This document shows, one piece after another, positions 19,247 through 27,566 of a stretch of 64,000 nucleotides of DNA; position 1 is the first letter of the stretch, and the number at the start of each line of letters is the position of its first letter. The stretch comes from a virus. Under the pieces are notes generated by a model, which saw only the letters and a program-made list of their open reading frames with translations, ran no database searches and was not told the DNA's origin. Position numbers and translations under genes: made by a program. The DNA lies in IMG/VR virus record IMGVR_UViG_3300042863_002514, positions 55,064-119,063 of that record, one strand, 5' to 3'.

Positions 19247-20622
19247 CTGACTCTAAAGTTTAGGAACTGCCAAGGATCACTTGAGTCAACCTCTTCCGGA
19301 AACAAAAGTCCGCGATCCTCCAGTGGAGTCCAGTTTGTGTAGGCGCCAACCAAATTTCCCATATAGGGATCAGTGACCTTGGTAATCTCTTGGAAAGGCA
19401 GCTCATCAGCTTCCAGGATGCCCTCATTGGGATGCTCAATGGCCCACAAAATTCCTGCCAGCACTGGTGCCACCACTTGCAAGCTTGTGGCATTGTTGTG
19501 GGGAGCCAGTTTCCTTGCCTCTTGAATGCTGAGATGGCTGCCATACCAATAGGCCCCAAATGTTCCCATGAGCAACACCCCCAGCTCATCTACCCCACTT
19601 TCTACTTCATCCACAATGAGTCTTTGAGAGGTTTGTTGAGTGTAGTTTTTGCCAGCCAGCTCGTGCATGCTCATTACTGCTGAGTCACAGGGATGATATG
19701 CGTAATGCACTGTGGGACGATACTCACTGTTGCTGAAGTAGTCAGAGATGCTGATGCTTTCATTGTGTGTTACCAACCAACCTTGATACGCCCCTTCGCC
19801 AGGTGTCCAACTCCGTACCTTGGTAACACAACCTGGTCGGTTCAAGTAGATCGCAGACTGACAACCAAAGCTGAAACGTTGGGCATCCTGGGGTAAACTT
19901 TTCTCATGAGTTCCCCAGCCCAACTCACTGGGTTGCAAGCCCTCACTCACAAAGCCATCCACACTCCAGGTGTTCACAAACTCGCCGCGAGCTTTTGGAC
20001 TCTTGGGAGTTTGAGTATCGCGTTCAGCAATGTGGATCACTTTCAAGCCCAGTGTTTGGGAGAGAGTGGTCCAATCAGCTCGTGTTTTTGGGTTTAGGTT
20101 GCTTCCCAGTTTGTATGCAATGTTCAAAAGCGCACGCTTCACAAAATGATTCACTAGGCCTGGATTGGCACCGTGTGCCATAATGGCTGTAGGGCCTTTG
20201 TTTCCGTTGGGCAGGTTGGCTCTGTAGTCCAACATCTCTTGGCGTAGTGCATAATTGCTCCTACGCTCTACTGGAAGGCTTGTGTCAGTATAAAAACCTT
20301 CCCAGGGCTCAATACAAGTGTCTTGGTAGAGAACTTGGTTCAGTTGGCACCACTCAACTAGGGCCTTGCTACTCACATTTACACTGAGATTGACCAAAAA
20401 ATCACCCGGTTGAGTATAGCGAGCCAGCACACTTTGATAATTACCAGGAAGCACTGGCTCAATAATGTGAGCCACACTGTATTTGGCGGAGATGTTGATG
20501 TTTCGGTCATCAGCACCAATAACTAAAATCTTTTCCGGCTGAAAATGTTTGAGCAACAATGGTAAAAGTCCACTGCCAATGCTGCCAAATCCCAAAATAA
20601 CAATTTTACCTTTGTAACTCAA
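19243..20622 (-). CDS. hss: homospermidine synthase
   Basis: 459 residues, near the usual ~475. Rossmann motif ILGFGSIGSGLLPLL at the N-terminus, then DTCIEPWEGFY, MAHGANPGLVNHFVKRALL, SWTPGEGAYQGWLVTHNESISISDYF and YAYHPCDSAVMSMHEL, all characteristic of bacterial homospermidine synthase. It joins putrescine-derived units with NAD+ as bound cofactor. Start TTG with GGAG 8 nt upstream. With speD it shows that the phage influences host polyamine pools. Confidence 0.9.
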   Translation of the reverse strand: MSYKGKIVILGFGSIGSGLLPLLLKHFQPEKILVIGADDRNINISAKYSVAHIIEPVLPGNYQSVLARYTQPGDFLVNLSVNVSSKALVEWCQLNQVLYQDTCIEPWEGFYTDTSLPVERRSNYALRQEMLDYRANLPNGNKGPTAIMAHGANPGLVNHFVKRALLNIAYKLGSNLNPKTRADWTTLSQTLGLKVIHIAERDTQTPKSPKARGEFVNTWSVDGFVSEGLQPSELGWGTHEKSLPQDAQRFSFGCQSAIYLNRPGCVTKVRSWTPGEGAYQGWLVTHNESISISDYFSNSEYRPTVHYAYHPCDSAVMSMHELAGKNYTQQTSQRLIVDEVESGVDELGVLLMGTFGAYWYGSHLSIQEARKLAPHNNATSLQVVAPVLAGILWAIEHPNEGILEADELPFQEITKVTDPYMGNLVGAYTNWTPLEDRGLLFPEEVDSSDPWQFLNFRVS

Positions 20623-20659
20623 CTCTAGTTCTCCAAATTTTTAGTTGGAGTATACAATA

Positions 20660-21616
20660 CTAGTGATTTTTATCCAAATCTGTCCACTGTCTGCCCCGGA
20701 TCATGCCTTGAACTTGGCGTACATAATCCTTGCCCTTGGTGCTGTATTTTTCCAACCCAGTAGCCAATACATCGCCTGTCAAGGGCTTGTTGGCTTTCCT
20801 AAGCTGTGCTCGAGTTTGTCGCAAACTTTGATAAGCAGGATGACTGTTCAAATTTTGAATGTAACTTCGTATGCTTTGGGCGGGATTGTCAAAGGTTTGA
20901 TAGCGTTCACCACCAGGTGCAATAACAGCATTTTTGTCTCCCCAAGTTTTTTGACCAAAAAAGGCATTGAATTGGCGGGCAATGTCTGATGTTCCCCAGC
21001 CGCTTTCCAAGCCTGCTTGGCTCAATACCAAGCTGGGAGGAATCACATCCATCTTTTGCAACAGCTCACGAACATTACTAGCTCTGTAACGGGTCATCTT
21101 GTCTTCCAGCCATGTTTGTTGTGCTGGTGTGAGACTTTGCCTCTGCATAATAGATTTCAACGTCGTCCTGTCACGTAATATTTCTTGATTTATCTCACGA
21201 ATACTAGGCAACAAGTTTTGTACAAAGCTGTTGATTTTGTCGCCAGGAGCTGCTGTAGGCTGAGATTGTAGGGCTGGCGGAAAATTGGGATGCACATCTT
21301 TGCCACTGGGTTTCACTGTTGGCACAACTTTTGGCGGAATTGGGGGTAGGGGAAGGTCGGTTGCGGGCTTGGGCGCAACGGTTTGTGGTGTGGATGCTGT
21401 TGGTGGCACAGCCAGTGGAGGAATTGATGGAGAAACCACTCGCTCTTGGCCAGGTGCACTTTTGCCCAAAAGGCTTTTGGCTAATGCACTTCCTTGAGCA
21501 GAGCCACCATAGGCACCCAAAGCTGCACTCAAGCCCAGTGCCCCCAGCGTGCCCCACTTGCCCAATGCCTCTGTAAGGTTTTGATTTTCTTGTGCTAATA
21601 CTTGATCCAGTTGCAT
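20660..21616 (-). CDS. glucosaminidase (Bax/GH73-like), virion-associated lysin
   Basis: 318 residues. The N-terminal third is a Gly/Ala segment (LGALGLSAALGAYGG) and a Pro-rich linker. The C-terminal domain has IPPSLVLSQAGLESGWGTS with the catalytic Glu, NAFFGQKTWG, ERYQTFDNPAQSIRSYIQNLNSHPAYQ, as in Bax-type beta-N-acetylglucosaminidases. A TTAAATAC late element and AGGAGA precede it. It probably cuts peptidoglycan at the tail tip; the N-terminus MQLDQVLAQEN resembles other capsid-directed starts here. Confidence 0.85.
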   Translation of the reverse strand: MQLDQVLAQENQNLTEALGKWGTLGALGLSAALGAYGGSAQGSALAKSLLGKSAPGQERVVSPSIPPLAVPPTASTPQTVAPKPATDLPLPPIPPKVVPTVKPSGKDVHPNFPPALQSQPTAAPGDKINSFVQNLLPSIREINQEILRDRTTLKSIMQRQSLTPAQQTWLEDKMTRYRASNVRELLQKMDVIPPSLVLSQAGLESGWGTSDIARQFNAFFGQKTWGDKNAVIAPGGERYQTFDNPAQSIRSYIQNLNSHPAYQSLRQTRAQLRKANKPLTGDVLATGLEKYSTKGKDYVRQVQGMIRGRQWTDLDKNH

Positions 21617-21645
21617 TCTCTACGTCTCCTAGGTCGAGTATTTAA

Positions 21646-21684
21646 CCAAAGAAAGTCCTGACCCAGAGTTTCCAGGTCAGGACT
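21646..21684 (-). terminator. terminator (minus strand)
   Basis: A 10-bp stem AGTCCTGACC/GGTCAGGACT followed by TTTCTTT on the minus strand. It ends the transcript of the gene at 21712-21957 and separates it from the late glucosaminidase gene. Confidence 0.8.
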
Positions 21685-21711
21685 AAATTATTGACTATAA
21701 TCAGTTGTGTT

Positions 21712-21957
21712 TCACACAGACTTTTTGAGACCAGCCTTCATTTCCTGCAACACACGCACAGCAGCAGAACTAGAGCGAATGCGAGGATTGTTGATTAGCG
21801 CGCCAAACAATTGGTCCTTGCTGACCTTTTGTCCTTGTAGGCTCTCTAGAATCATTTGTGCTGTTGATTGGGTATTTTCTGTCAACCTCTTTTTGCCTGA
21901 TACATTAGCGTGTGATTGTTCCACAATGGCTCTGTATTTTTTGATGTCGTCGCTCAT
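21712..21957 (-). CDS. small hypothetical protein
   Basis: 81 residues, charged and helical (SDDIKKYRAIVEQSHANVSGKK, then RSSSAAVRVLQEMKAGLKK). Not recognised. It ends at a strong terminator. Confidence 0.55.
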   Translation of the reverse strand: MSDDIKKYRAIVEQSHANVSGKKRLTENTQSTAQMILESLQGQKVSKDQLFGALINNPRIRSSSAAVRVLQEMKAGLKKSV

Positions 21958-22051
21958 AGAGTATTCCTTAAGATTTTAAATTATTTATATCTCTAGGAGA
22001 TTCTTTAAATAACCATATGCAACATCAGCAAGAGATAGCGAGGGCGTAAGG

Positions 22052-22843
22052 CTAGCCCACAGCCCTCTCTAGGGCCCGTATCCCTTCTAACCCACCGGCA
22101 GAGATTCCTAAATCACTTGTACGTGAAGTTTCAAACTCATGTGGATTGATGCGAATCAAGTTAGTGGTGCGTTCTTGACCAAAGATCCTAATGCTGGGGA
22201 TTCCAGTTCCTGCACCAATTTCAATACCCAAAACCTCCATCTTTGATGCTGCCCAATTCCGAAAATTTTCTTGACCTTGATCAATTTGTGTCCAAACAAT
22301 CCCTGGGTCGTTGAACATCAGCACATTTGGTCGAGCATTCTTGTTGCAGTAGGGGCATTTGGGGATTTCCTGTTCTGAGGTGAGCAGGGAAGAAAATTTT
22401 GGCATAGAGGGTAAGTTTCGGCAACAGGGTTGAGTGCACTGAATTTTTCGCAGATTGCCATGTATCTCATAGAGATATTGTGGGTCATAACCAGCTTTCA
22501 AAAAATGGCCATCAACATTACTGGTTACTACAAAACTTTTTTTGTTGTGTGATTGTAGGAGATCCAGGAGGATCTTGTAACCCTCATGTGGGACAGTGTC
22601 TTGATATTTAATCATGCGGCCAACGTAAAAGTTCCAAGCCTCAAGGGGATTGGTGTCAAAACTTTTGGCTGTAGCTTTCTTGAGAAAGTTTTCTTTGGCC
22701 TCGGTCCACAAGCCTGTGGCGCCTCGAAAATCTGGCAAGCCACTGTCTACACTCATGCCGGCACCAGCCAAGATCACAATTCCTTCGGCTTGATGCCATA
22801 ATTCTTTTATGCGTTGGGTTTGATCGGGGGTGAGTGGTTGCAT
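22052..22843 (-). CDS. Sir2-family NAD-dependent deacylase
   Basis: 263 residues from MQPLTPDQTQ; an earlier start would run into the tRNA. Sirtuin motifs in order: ILAGAGMSVDSGLPDFRG (residues ~24-41), VTSNVDGHFLKAG, catalytic His in YEIHGNL, a CTQPCC/CPYC zinc pair, VLMFNDPGI, and GIEIGAGTGIPSIR. It would use NAD+ to deacylate proteins, or possibly act as an NADase. It sits after a tRNA-Arg and belongs with the NAD+ genes of this phage. Confidence 0.88.
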   Translation of the reverse strand: MQPLTPDQTQRIKELWHQAEGIVILAGAGMSVDSGLPDFRGATGLWTEAKENFLKKATAKSFDTNPLEAWNFYVGRMIKYQDTVPHEGYKILLDLLQSHNKKSFVVTSNVDGHFLKAGYDPQYLYEIHGNLRKIQCTQPCCRNLPSMPKFSSLLTSEQEIPKCPYCNKNARPNVLMFNDPGIVWTQIDQGQENFRNWAASKMEVLGIEIGAGTGIPSIRIFGQERTTNLIRINPHEFETSRTSDLGISAGGLEGIRALERAVG

Positions 22844-22875
22844 TAGGTTGGGTTCTTTTATAAGAGTGTAGTAAG

Positions 22876-22999
22876 TGGCGGACCCGGAGGGATTCGAACC
22901 CCCATCGAAGAGCTTAGGAGCGGTCCCCAAGGATTCGAACCTTGAATGCTACCTGCGGGACCGGAAGGCTCTTGCCTTATCCAATTAGACCACGGATCC
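22876..22999 (-). tRNA. tRNA-Arg(CCU) with 47-nt insertion in the anticodon loop
   Basis: 124 nt with encoded CCA. The outer tRNA is complete: acceptor GGATCCG/CGGGTCC, D stem GTCT/AGGC, anticodon stem AAGAGC/GCTCTT, T arm GGGGG-TTCGAAT-CCCTC. Removing 47 nt from the 54-nt loop (22914-22967) gives CTCCTAA, anticodon CCU. The insertion itself forms a 7-bp acceptor-like stem (22921-22927 with 22957-22963) and a perfect T arm CAAGG-TTCGAAT-CCTTG (22928-22944). Confidence 0.75.
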
Positions 23000-23014
23000 T
23001 TAACTTGTAGTTTT

Positions 23015-23042
23015 ACTATATTGATCTTTTCTGCAACGTCAA
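23015..23042 (-). promoter_or_regulatory. sigma70-type promoter of tRNA-Arg
   Basis: TTGACG, 16-nt spacer, TATAGT on the minus strand, 16 nt before the tRNA. Confidence 0.75.
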
Positions 23043-23129
23043 CTACGAATGTTTGTAGTAATTTTAAGTTTAACACAATCAAAAACAAACACGATAGTAT
23101 GCGTCTCAAAAACTGTTAGTAAGTTTAAA

Positions 23130-23215
23130 TGGAGCGGCGTATCGGATTCGAACCGATGGAACCTATTCGCCTCAAGTTTGGAAGACTTGTGCTCTAACCC
23201 CTGAGCTAACGCCGC
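23130..23215 (-). tRNA. tRNA-Gly(UCC), enlarged variable region
   Basis: 86 nt with encoded CCA and U73. Acceptor GCGGCGT/ACGCCGC, D arm GCTC/GAGC, anticodon arm CAAGT-CTTCCAA-ACTTG. The variable region is 15 nt instead of the usual 5 for Gly. Confidence 0.8.
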
Positions 23216-23225
23216 TTACACATCT

Positions 23226-23254
23226 ATATTACACTATCATATCAACACTGTCAA
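23226..23254 (-). promoter_or_regulatory. sigma70-type promoter of tRNA-Gly
   Basis: TTGACA, 17-nt spacer, TAATAT on the minus strand. Confidence 0.75.
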
Positions 23255-23970
23255 GCTTTCTTGGAAACCGCAGCAAGAAAATACCCATTGTGCCAATCAC
23301 TGTTTTCACTATGATTGTTGGGATGACTGCCATCTGGTGTGGTCATAATTGTGATATAGCTGACCTCAGCCCCCAATTCTCTCAAGGCTCGATGTGTTCC
23401 TTCTCTAGCAGGCGGCCAGTTCCAATCATCTACCACAAGAAGATAATCAGGATCTAGAGCGGGTTGGGCCATCATCAAGCCATCATATTGATCTTGTGCA
23501 GTGTGTGGACCATCAAACAAATACATGTTGAACTTGCCTAGAGTGCTATAGTCAATTGAACGAAAATCCTTTTCCAACACTGTGAGTTGGGTTCCCAGCT
23601 GGATTGTCTTGTCTACATTGGCAAAAAATTCATCCCTGGGGCCATCAAACTGACTCCAATTGTCAATGGCTGTGGCTTGCACCCTATTGTTGCTCAACAC
23701 GCTGCAAAGTGTGCTGCCTTTCCAACTGCCTATTTCCAAGTAGCGAGCTTCCTCCAAGCTGCTGGAAATTTTGTTCATGAGATAGCGATACTTTTTTCCA
23801 CTCATGCCTGGGATTTGGAGATAATATTCCTTAGCTGTGAGCTCCCGGGAGTAGACTTCATTGAACCAGGTGAACAGCAGATTCTTGAAAGGATGTTTAT
23901 GATTTGGCTTGTGATGTTGTTGTATATCTAGGTATGTCATATAGGAATTATAGCTGGTGTTCCAAGACAT
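23251..23970 (-). CDS. class I SAM methyltransferase
   Basis: 239 residues from ATG 23970; other starts are possible (MTYLDIQ). YLEIGSWKGSTLCSVL is the SAM-binding glycine loop, AIDNWSQF the acidic ribose-binding turn, and YLFDGPHTAQDQYDG plus YLLVVDDWNW follow, as in the Methyltransf_24 type. Such enzymes often act on sugars or small molecules in surface-polysaccharide clusters. The target is unknown. Flanked by tRNA genes on both sides. Confidence 0.75.
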   Translation of the reverse strand: MSWNTSYNSYMTYLDIQQHHKPNHKHPFKNLLFTWFNEVYSRELTAKEYYLQIPGMSGKKYRYLMNKISSSLEEARYLEIGSWKGSTLCSVLSNNRVQATAIDNWSQFDGPRDEFFANVDKTIQLGTQLTVLEKDFRSIDYSTLGKFNMYLFDGPHTAQDQYDGLMMAQPALDPDYLLVVDDWNWPPAREGTHRALRELGAEVSYITIMTTPDGSHPNNHSENSDWHNGYFLAAVSKKA

Positions 23971-24039
23971 ACACAATAACAGGGAAAATAATTGAAAAAT
24001 ATAATCTCCGAACCGGAGAACCTATCCTATAAGGGAATA

Positions 24040-24113
24040 TGGCCCCAGAGGGATTCGAACCCTCAACTAACAGATTTTAAGTCTGTCTCCTCTGCCAATT
24101 GGGATACAGGGCC
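24040..24113 (-). tRNA. tRNA-Leu(UAA)-like, short variable arm
   Basis: 74 nt. Acceptor GGCCCTG/TGGGGCC, anticodon arm ACAGA-CTTAAAA-TCTGT (UAA, codon UUA), T arm GAGGG-TTCGAAT-CCCTC. The variable region is only 5 nt, unlike bacterial Leu tRNAs, so charging by LeuRS is uncertain. Confidence 0.8.
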
Positions 24114-24135
24114 ACATGGTACAAGTCTTAAAAGT

Positions 24136-24211
24136 TGGTAGGGGAGGTGGGGTACGATCCCACGGCCTTCCGATTCAAAGTCGGATGCTCCACCAATTGA
24201 GCTACTCCCCA
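24136..24211 (-). tRNA. tRNA-Gln(UUG)
   Basis: 76 nt with CCA. Anticodon arm TCCGA-CTTTGAA-TCGGA. U1-U72 mismatch in the acceptor, consistent with the weak first pair typical of Gln. T arm GTGGG/CCCAC. Confidence 0.85.
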
Positions 24212-24232
24212 TCAAAGTCACTTCCAAAATTT

Positions 24233-24319
24233 TGGTGCCCTAGGGGAGATTCGAACTCCCAACCTCGTAAGAGGAGATGATTTTGAGTCATCCGCGTAGA
24301 CCGTTCCGCCACCAGGGCA
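24233..24319 (-). tRNA. tRNA-Leu(CAA)
   Basis: 87 nt with CCA and a long variable arm, as normal for Leu. Anticodon arm GATGA-CTCAAAA-TCATC. Confidence 0.9.
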
Positions 24320-24380
24320 TCCAGTAGTATATAGTCTCCTTTTGTTTGCCACACACCGTGTAGTGCGCTTCAACATCATT

Positions 24381-24409
24381 GTTATACGCGGTTTTTTCGC
24401 CACCGTCAA
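24381..24409 (-). promoter_or_regulatory. sigma70-type promoter of the Leu-Gln-Leu tRNA cluster
   Basis: TTGACG, 17-nt spacer, TATAAC on the minus strand. A divergent late-type element GATAAATA (24415-24422) serves the plus-strand gene beside it. Confidence 0.8.
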
Positions 24410-24445
24410 CCTTTGATAAATAGGAAAAACCTCAAGGACTTTCTG

Positions 24446-24766
24446 ATGCGTCTCCCCATTTTGTCTCTAGCTTTTTCTCTGCTAACCATATCATGTGCCC
24501 AAGCTTGGACCCCTGTTGACAGCAAAAAACTTTGCACAACCACAAGCCAAGCTTTTGCTATGTTTAAGAAGGAAAATTACCAGCCTGTTATTGTAAGTCA
24601 GTTTCAAACCCAGATGGTGTCAGTATGGATCAACCCTCAAAAAGAAATCTTAGTAACAAATACTCTCAGCGTGCCTGGACAAAGTGAGAGCCTCACTTGT
24701 ATAATGACCTCAGGCACAGACAAAACTTTTGTGGATGTGGACACCTTGAATGAGTTGGGCAAATAA
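24446..24766 (+). CDS. secreted small protein
   Basis: 106 residues from MRLPILSLAFSLLTISCAQA, with AAGGA 8 nt upstream and GATAAATA before that. The N-terminus is a signal peptide with a likely AQA cleavage site. The mature part contains two or three cysteines (KLCTTTSQ, LTCIM). It should reach the periplasm. Function unknown; superinfection exclusion or lysis control are possible. Its TAA overlaps the ATG of the first tagged gene of the array. Confidence 0.6.
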   Translation: MRLPILSLAFSLLTISCAQAWTPVDSKKLCTTTSQAFAMFKKENYQPVIVSQFQTQMVSVWINPQKEILVTNTLSVPGQSESLTCIMTSGTDKTFVDVDTLNELGK

Positions 24767-24909
24767 TGCCTCAGCCCATTGAAGATTTTGAGAGCTGGTT
24801 CAATGTTTTTGGCACCTACAATGTTGATTCAGAGAGTGGCAAACGTGCTTTGTTTGCCTGCCAAAAAGAGTTGGAAGACTCTGGCGTAGGACTGCATGCA
24901 AGATGGTAA
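24766..24909 (+). CDS. tag-only member of the tagged array
   Basis: 47 residues: MPQPIEDFESWFNVFGTYN then GKRALFACQKELEDSG and a final ARW. It holds only the C-terminal tag shared by all following genes and no LRR-like repeat. Its start overlaps the secreted-protein gene (TAATG) and its end gives the start of the next gene (ATGGTAAG). Either a deletion remnant or a free-standing tag. Confidence 0.6.
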   Translation: MPQPIEDFESWFNVFGTYNVDSESGKRALFACQKELEDSGVGLHARW

Positions 24910-25559
24910 GTGATGTGGAATATGAACAAACCAAAACCATCTTGAGCCAGAACTTCAAGATAGAGAGCAATGCCTTATATCCAGCTGGTTGGATGTTTGA
25001 TCAAGATGGTAAGATTGTTGTGGCTGGTGACTTACACCTAACGCGGCCTCAATCTCAGTTACCTTTGCGTTTCAGTAAGGTGCATGGTACCTTCACCTGC
25101 AACAACAAGAATCTAAGAACCTTGGAAGGATGCCCATTTGAGATTGAAGGAGATTTCGACGCCAGCTTCAACTTGCTATCAAAGTTAACCAGTTTTCCGC
25201 ATTGGGTCAGTGGCAGTATCCTTCTCAATAGCAACAAGTTGACTTCTCTACAAGGTTTGCCGGACACAGTATCTGACAATCTGGAGATTCAAGACAACCC
25301 ACTGGAGTCACTTGACCACTTGCCCAAGAGCATTGCTTGGGTAACATTGACGTATAGTCCCACAATACCACTGTTGAGAACATTAGGAGCCTTGCATGTG
25401 GACCTTATTGTGCCTATGCAATATAAGCGAGGAAACGAAGGAAAATTCCAGCAGTTACATAAAATTTTGAACAGTTATGCAGGCAAAGGCAAACGTGCTT
25501 TGTTTGACTGCCAAAAAGAATTGGAAGATGCGGGTTTTGAGGAAAATGCACGATGGTAA
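24903..25559 (+). CDS. LRR-like repeat protein with conserved C-terminal tag (array 1, no. 2)
   Basis: 218 residues. Central repeats of ~20 residues follow the pattern L-x-x-L-E-G-x-P-x-x-V-x-G-x-F-x-C-x-x-N (for example NKNLRTLEGCPFEIEGDF). A LP(L)LRTL stretch follows. The tag is GKGKRALFDCQKELEDAG ending ARW. It may form a small solenoid for binding. The ATG overlaps the previous stop, so translation is coupled. Confidence 0.75.
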   Translation: MVSDVEYEQTKTILSQNFKIESNALYPAGWMFDQDGKIVVAGDLHLTRPQSQLPLRFSKVHGTFTCNNKNLRTLEGCPFEIEGDFDASFNLLSKLTSFPHWVSGSILLNSNKLTSLQGLPDTVSDNLEIQDNPLESLDHLPKSIAWVTLTYSPTIPLLRTLGALHVDLIVPMQYKRGNEGKFQQLHKILNSYAGKGKRALFDCQKELEDAGFEENARW

Positions 25560-26374
25560 ACCAGGAATTCCCACAAGACAAAACAACTGTTCGTCAGTTA
25601 CTGAATGAATACTTTGGTTGGGAAAGTACCCTTTTCACTATACATGATACAGGTGTTGTAGATGCTCATGGATCAATTTTGTTGAGCAAAGAGACCTCTC
25701 GATTGCCTGTGAGATTTGGAGTGGTGGAAGGCAATTTTCTCTGTCACAGGAACAAGTTGGAAACACTTGAAGGCTGTCCTCACACTGTCTTGGACACATT
25801 TGATTGCAGTGAAAACCAGTTGATCAGCTTGGTTGGTGGCCCAAAAACAGTAAAAGGACAATATTCTTGCCAGAATAATAAACTCTCAGATTTGTTGGGA
25901 AGTCCACGAGACTTTACACAAGAATACATTGCATACAACAACAATTTAGTGAGTTTGCGAGGTGCTCCCCTGCAAATAGGTGGTATGTTTGATGTCAGTA
26001 AAAATCTCTTGACTGATCTTCAAGACGCACCACAGACCGTGGAATATTTTTGGGCAACCAACAACAAGCTCACAACACTCAAAGGTGCCTCTTTGAATAT
26101 TTCCAAGCAGTTTATTTTTGATCACAATCCCTTGGAAAATCTTGAGGGGTTAGGCTCCCAAACTCCTGATTTGATTGAAGTCAGTTACAAATCCGATTTG
26201 CCCTTGTTACGGCTTTTGGTAGCCCAGAAGGTCAATTTTTGGCCTGTGCTGTGGGGCAAGTATATTCAAGTGGAAACCATCTTGAAAAAATACGCAGGCC
26301 AGGGCAAACGAGCCCTGTTTGACTGTCAAAAAGAATTGGAAGACGCAGGATTTGAAAGGAACGCCAAATGGTAG
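25553..26374 (+). CDS. LRR-like tagged protein (array 1, no. 3)
   Basis: 273 residues, the longest of the first array, with about seven LRR-like repeats (CHRNKLETLEGCPHTV and so on), then SDLPLLRLL and the tag GQGKRALFDCQKELEDAG. Start overlaps the preceding stop (ATGGTAA). The divergence between copies is high outside the tag, which suggests selection for variety in the repeat part. Confidence 0.75.
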   Translation: MVNQEFPQDKTTVRQLLNEYFGWESTLFTIHDTGVVDAHGSILLSKETSRLPVRFGVVEGNFLCHRNKLETLEGCPHTVLDTFDCSENQLISLVGGPKTVKGQYSCQNNKLSDLLGSPRDFTQEYIAYNNNLVSLRGAPLQIGGMFDVSKNLLTDLQDAPQTVEYFWATNNKLTTLKGASLNISKQFIFDHNPLENLEGLGSQTPDLIEVSYKSDLPLLRLLVAQKVNFWPVLWGKYIQVETILKKYAGQGKRALFDCQKELEDAGFERNAKW

Positions 26375-26967
26375 ACAAAAGGGAAATTTTGGAACTGTTG
26401 GCAGAGTATTTTTTCTTTGAGCCAAATGACGCTGTGAAATTTGACATAGGTCCTGAGGGCTTGGTTAATGTGCTTGAGCTGACTCCTGGTCGCGGCCATC
26501 TCCGCACTATTAAGGACAAACCCTTCCCTGGAGGTCAGTTGCCTGTGAGATTTGGCTTGTTCAAAGCCAGCTTAAAATTGGACCGGAATCAAATCGTGGA
26601 CTTGGTTGGTTGTCCCCCTGTAATCCAAGGCAATTTTGTTGCACTTGGCAATCAATTGAAAAATTTCAAGGGTGGGCCCAAAGAAGTCACAGGTAGGTTT
26701 TGGCTTGGGATGCAGAAAAACCTATTAGAGAGTTTGGATGGTTTTCCTGATAGGGTGGGTGACTATGCTAAACTGCCTTACCATGACAAGTTGCCGCTGC
26801 TGCGCACGTTAGCTTGCCAAGATGGTGTAATATTGAGCTCATCATCCTTTAACACTAATCCCATTGAAGAAATAATTGAAAAATACAAAGGACAGGGCAA
26901 GCGTGCCCTGTTTGAATGTCAAAAAGATCTAGAGGATGCTGGATTTGAAGGAAATGCAAGATGGTAG
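26368..26967 (+). CDS. LRR-like tagged protein (array 1, no. 4)
   Basis: 199 residues. Repeats are fewer and partly degenerate (LDRNQIVDLVGCPPVIQGNF). N-terminal block MVDKREILELLAEYF and the VNVLELTPGRGHL segment are shared with the next gene, so these two are closest relatives. Tag GQGKRALFECQKDLEDAG at the C-terminus. Confidence 0.7.
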   Translation: MVDKREILELLAEYFFFEPNDAVKFDIGPEGLVNVLELTPGRGHLRTIKDKPFPGGQLPVRFGLFKASLKLDRNQIVDLVGCPPVIQGNFVALGNQLKNFKGGPKEVTGRFWLGMQKNLLESLDGFPDRVGDYAKLPYHDKLPLLRTLACQDGVILSSSSFNTNPIEEIIEKYKGQGKRALFECQKDLEDAGFEGNARW

Positions 26968-27566
26968 ACAAACAAGAAGTTCAGCACATGTTGAACACTT
27001 ATTTTCGTAATGGTGAGGCAGACAACCGGGTGCGCTTTCAAATTGAAGATAGTGGTATAGTAAATGTGCAGGAGATCACACCAGGATATGGTGTGCTCTT
27101 GGCCATACAAGGACCGTTTCCCAATGGAAAACTGCCTGTAAAATTTGGCGTTTGCCATGCCAGTTTGATTTTAGACAGATGTGGACTCTCCAGTCTTGAA
27201 GGTTGTCCGCAGATTGTGGGAGGCAGATTCACTGCCAACAAAAATCCTTTGAAAGACATGACAGGTGGGCCCCTTGAGGTTTCAGGTCGTGTGGGATTTA
27301 GACAAGAGGTTCCAGTGTTGAGTCTTGCTGGGTTTCCCCAACGAGTAGGCCAACACTTGAGCATAAATTATCACAATAAATTGCCCTTGCTTCGAGCTTT
27401 GAACTGCCAACAGGGCCTAATGCTGTATGCCCACAATGTTATGCAAAGCAAACTTCTAACAATTGAAGGAATATTTTACAAATACGCAGGACAAGGCAAA
27501 CGTGCCCTGTTTGATTGCCAAAAAGAACTGGAAGATGCGGGCTTTGAAGGAAATGCAAGATGGTAG
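26961..27566 (+). CDS. LRR-like tagged protein (array 1, no. 5)
   Basis: 201 residues, sister of the preceding gene (VNVQEITPGYGVL, LDRCGLSSLEGCPQIVGG). Ends with the GQGKRALFDCQKELEDAG tag. Coupled to both neighbours through ATGGTAG overlaps. Confidence 0.7.
   Translation: MVDKQEVQHMLNTYFRNGEADNRVRFQIEDSGIVNVQEITPGYGVLLAIQGPFPNGKLPVKFGVCHASLILDRCGLSSLEGCPQIVGGRFTANKNPLKDMTGGPLEVSGRVGFRQEVPVLSLAGFPQRVGQHLSINYHNKLPLLRALNCQQGLMLYAHNVMQSKLLTIEGIFYKYAGQGKRALFDCQKELEDAGFEGNARW

Noticed and set aside
22876-22999. Group I intron in tRNA-Arg, by analogy with bacterial tRNA-Arg(CCU) introns
   Set aside because: 47 nt is far below the size needed for a group I core and no P/Q/R/S elements are visible.
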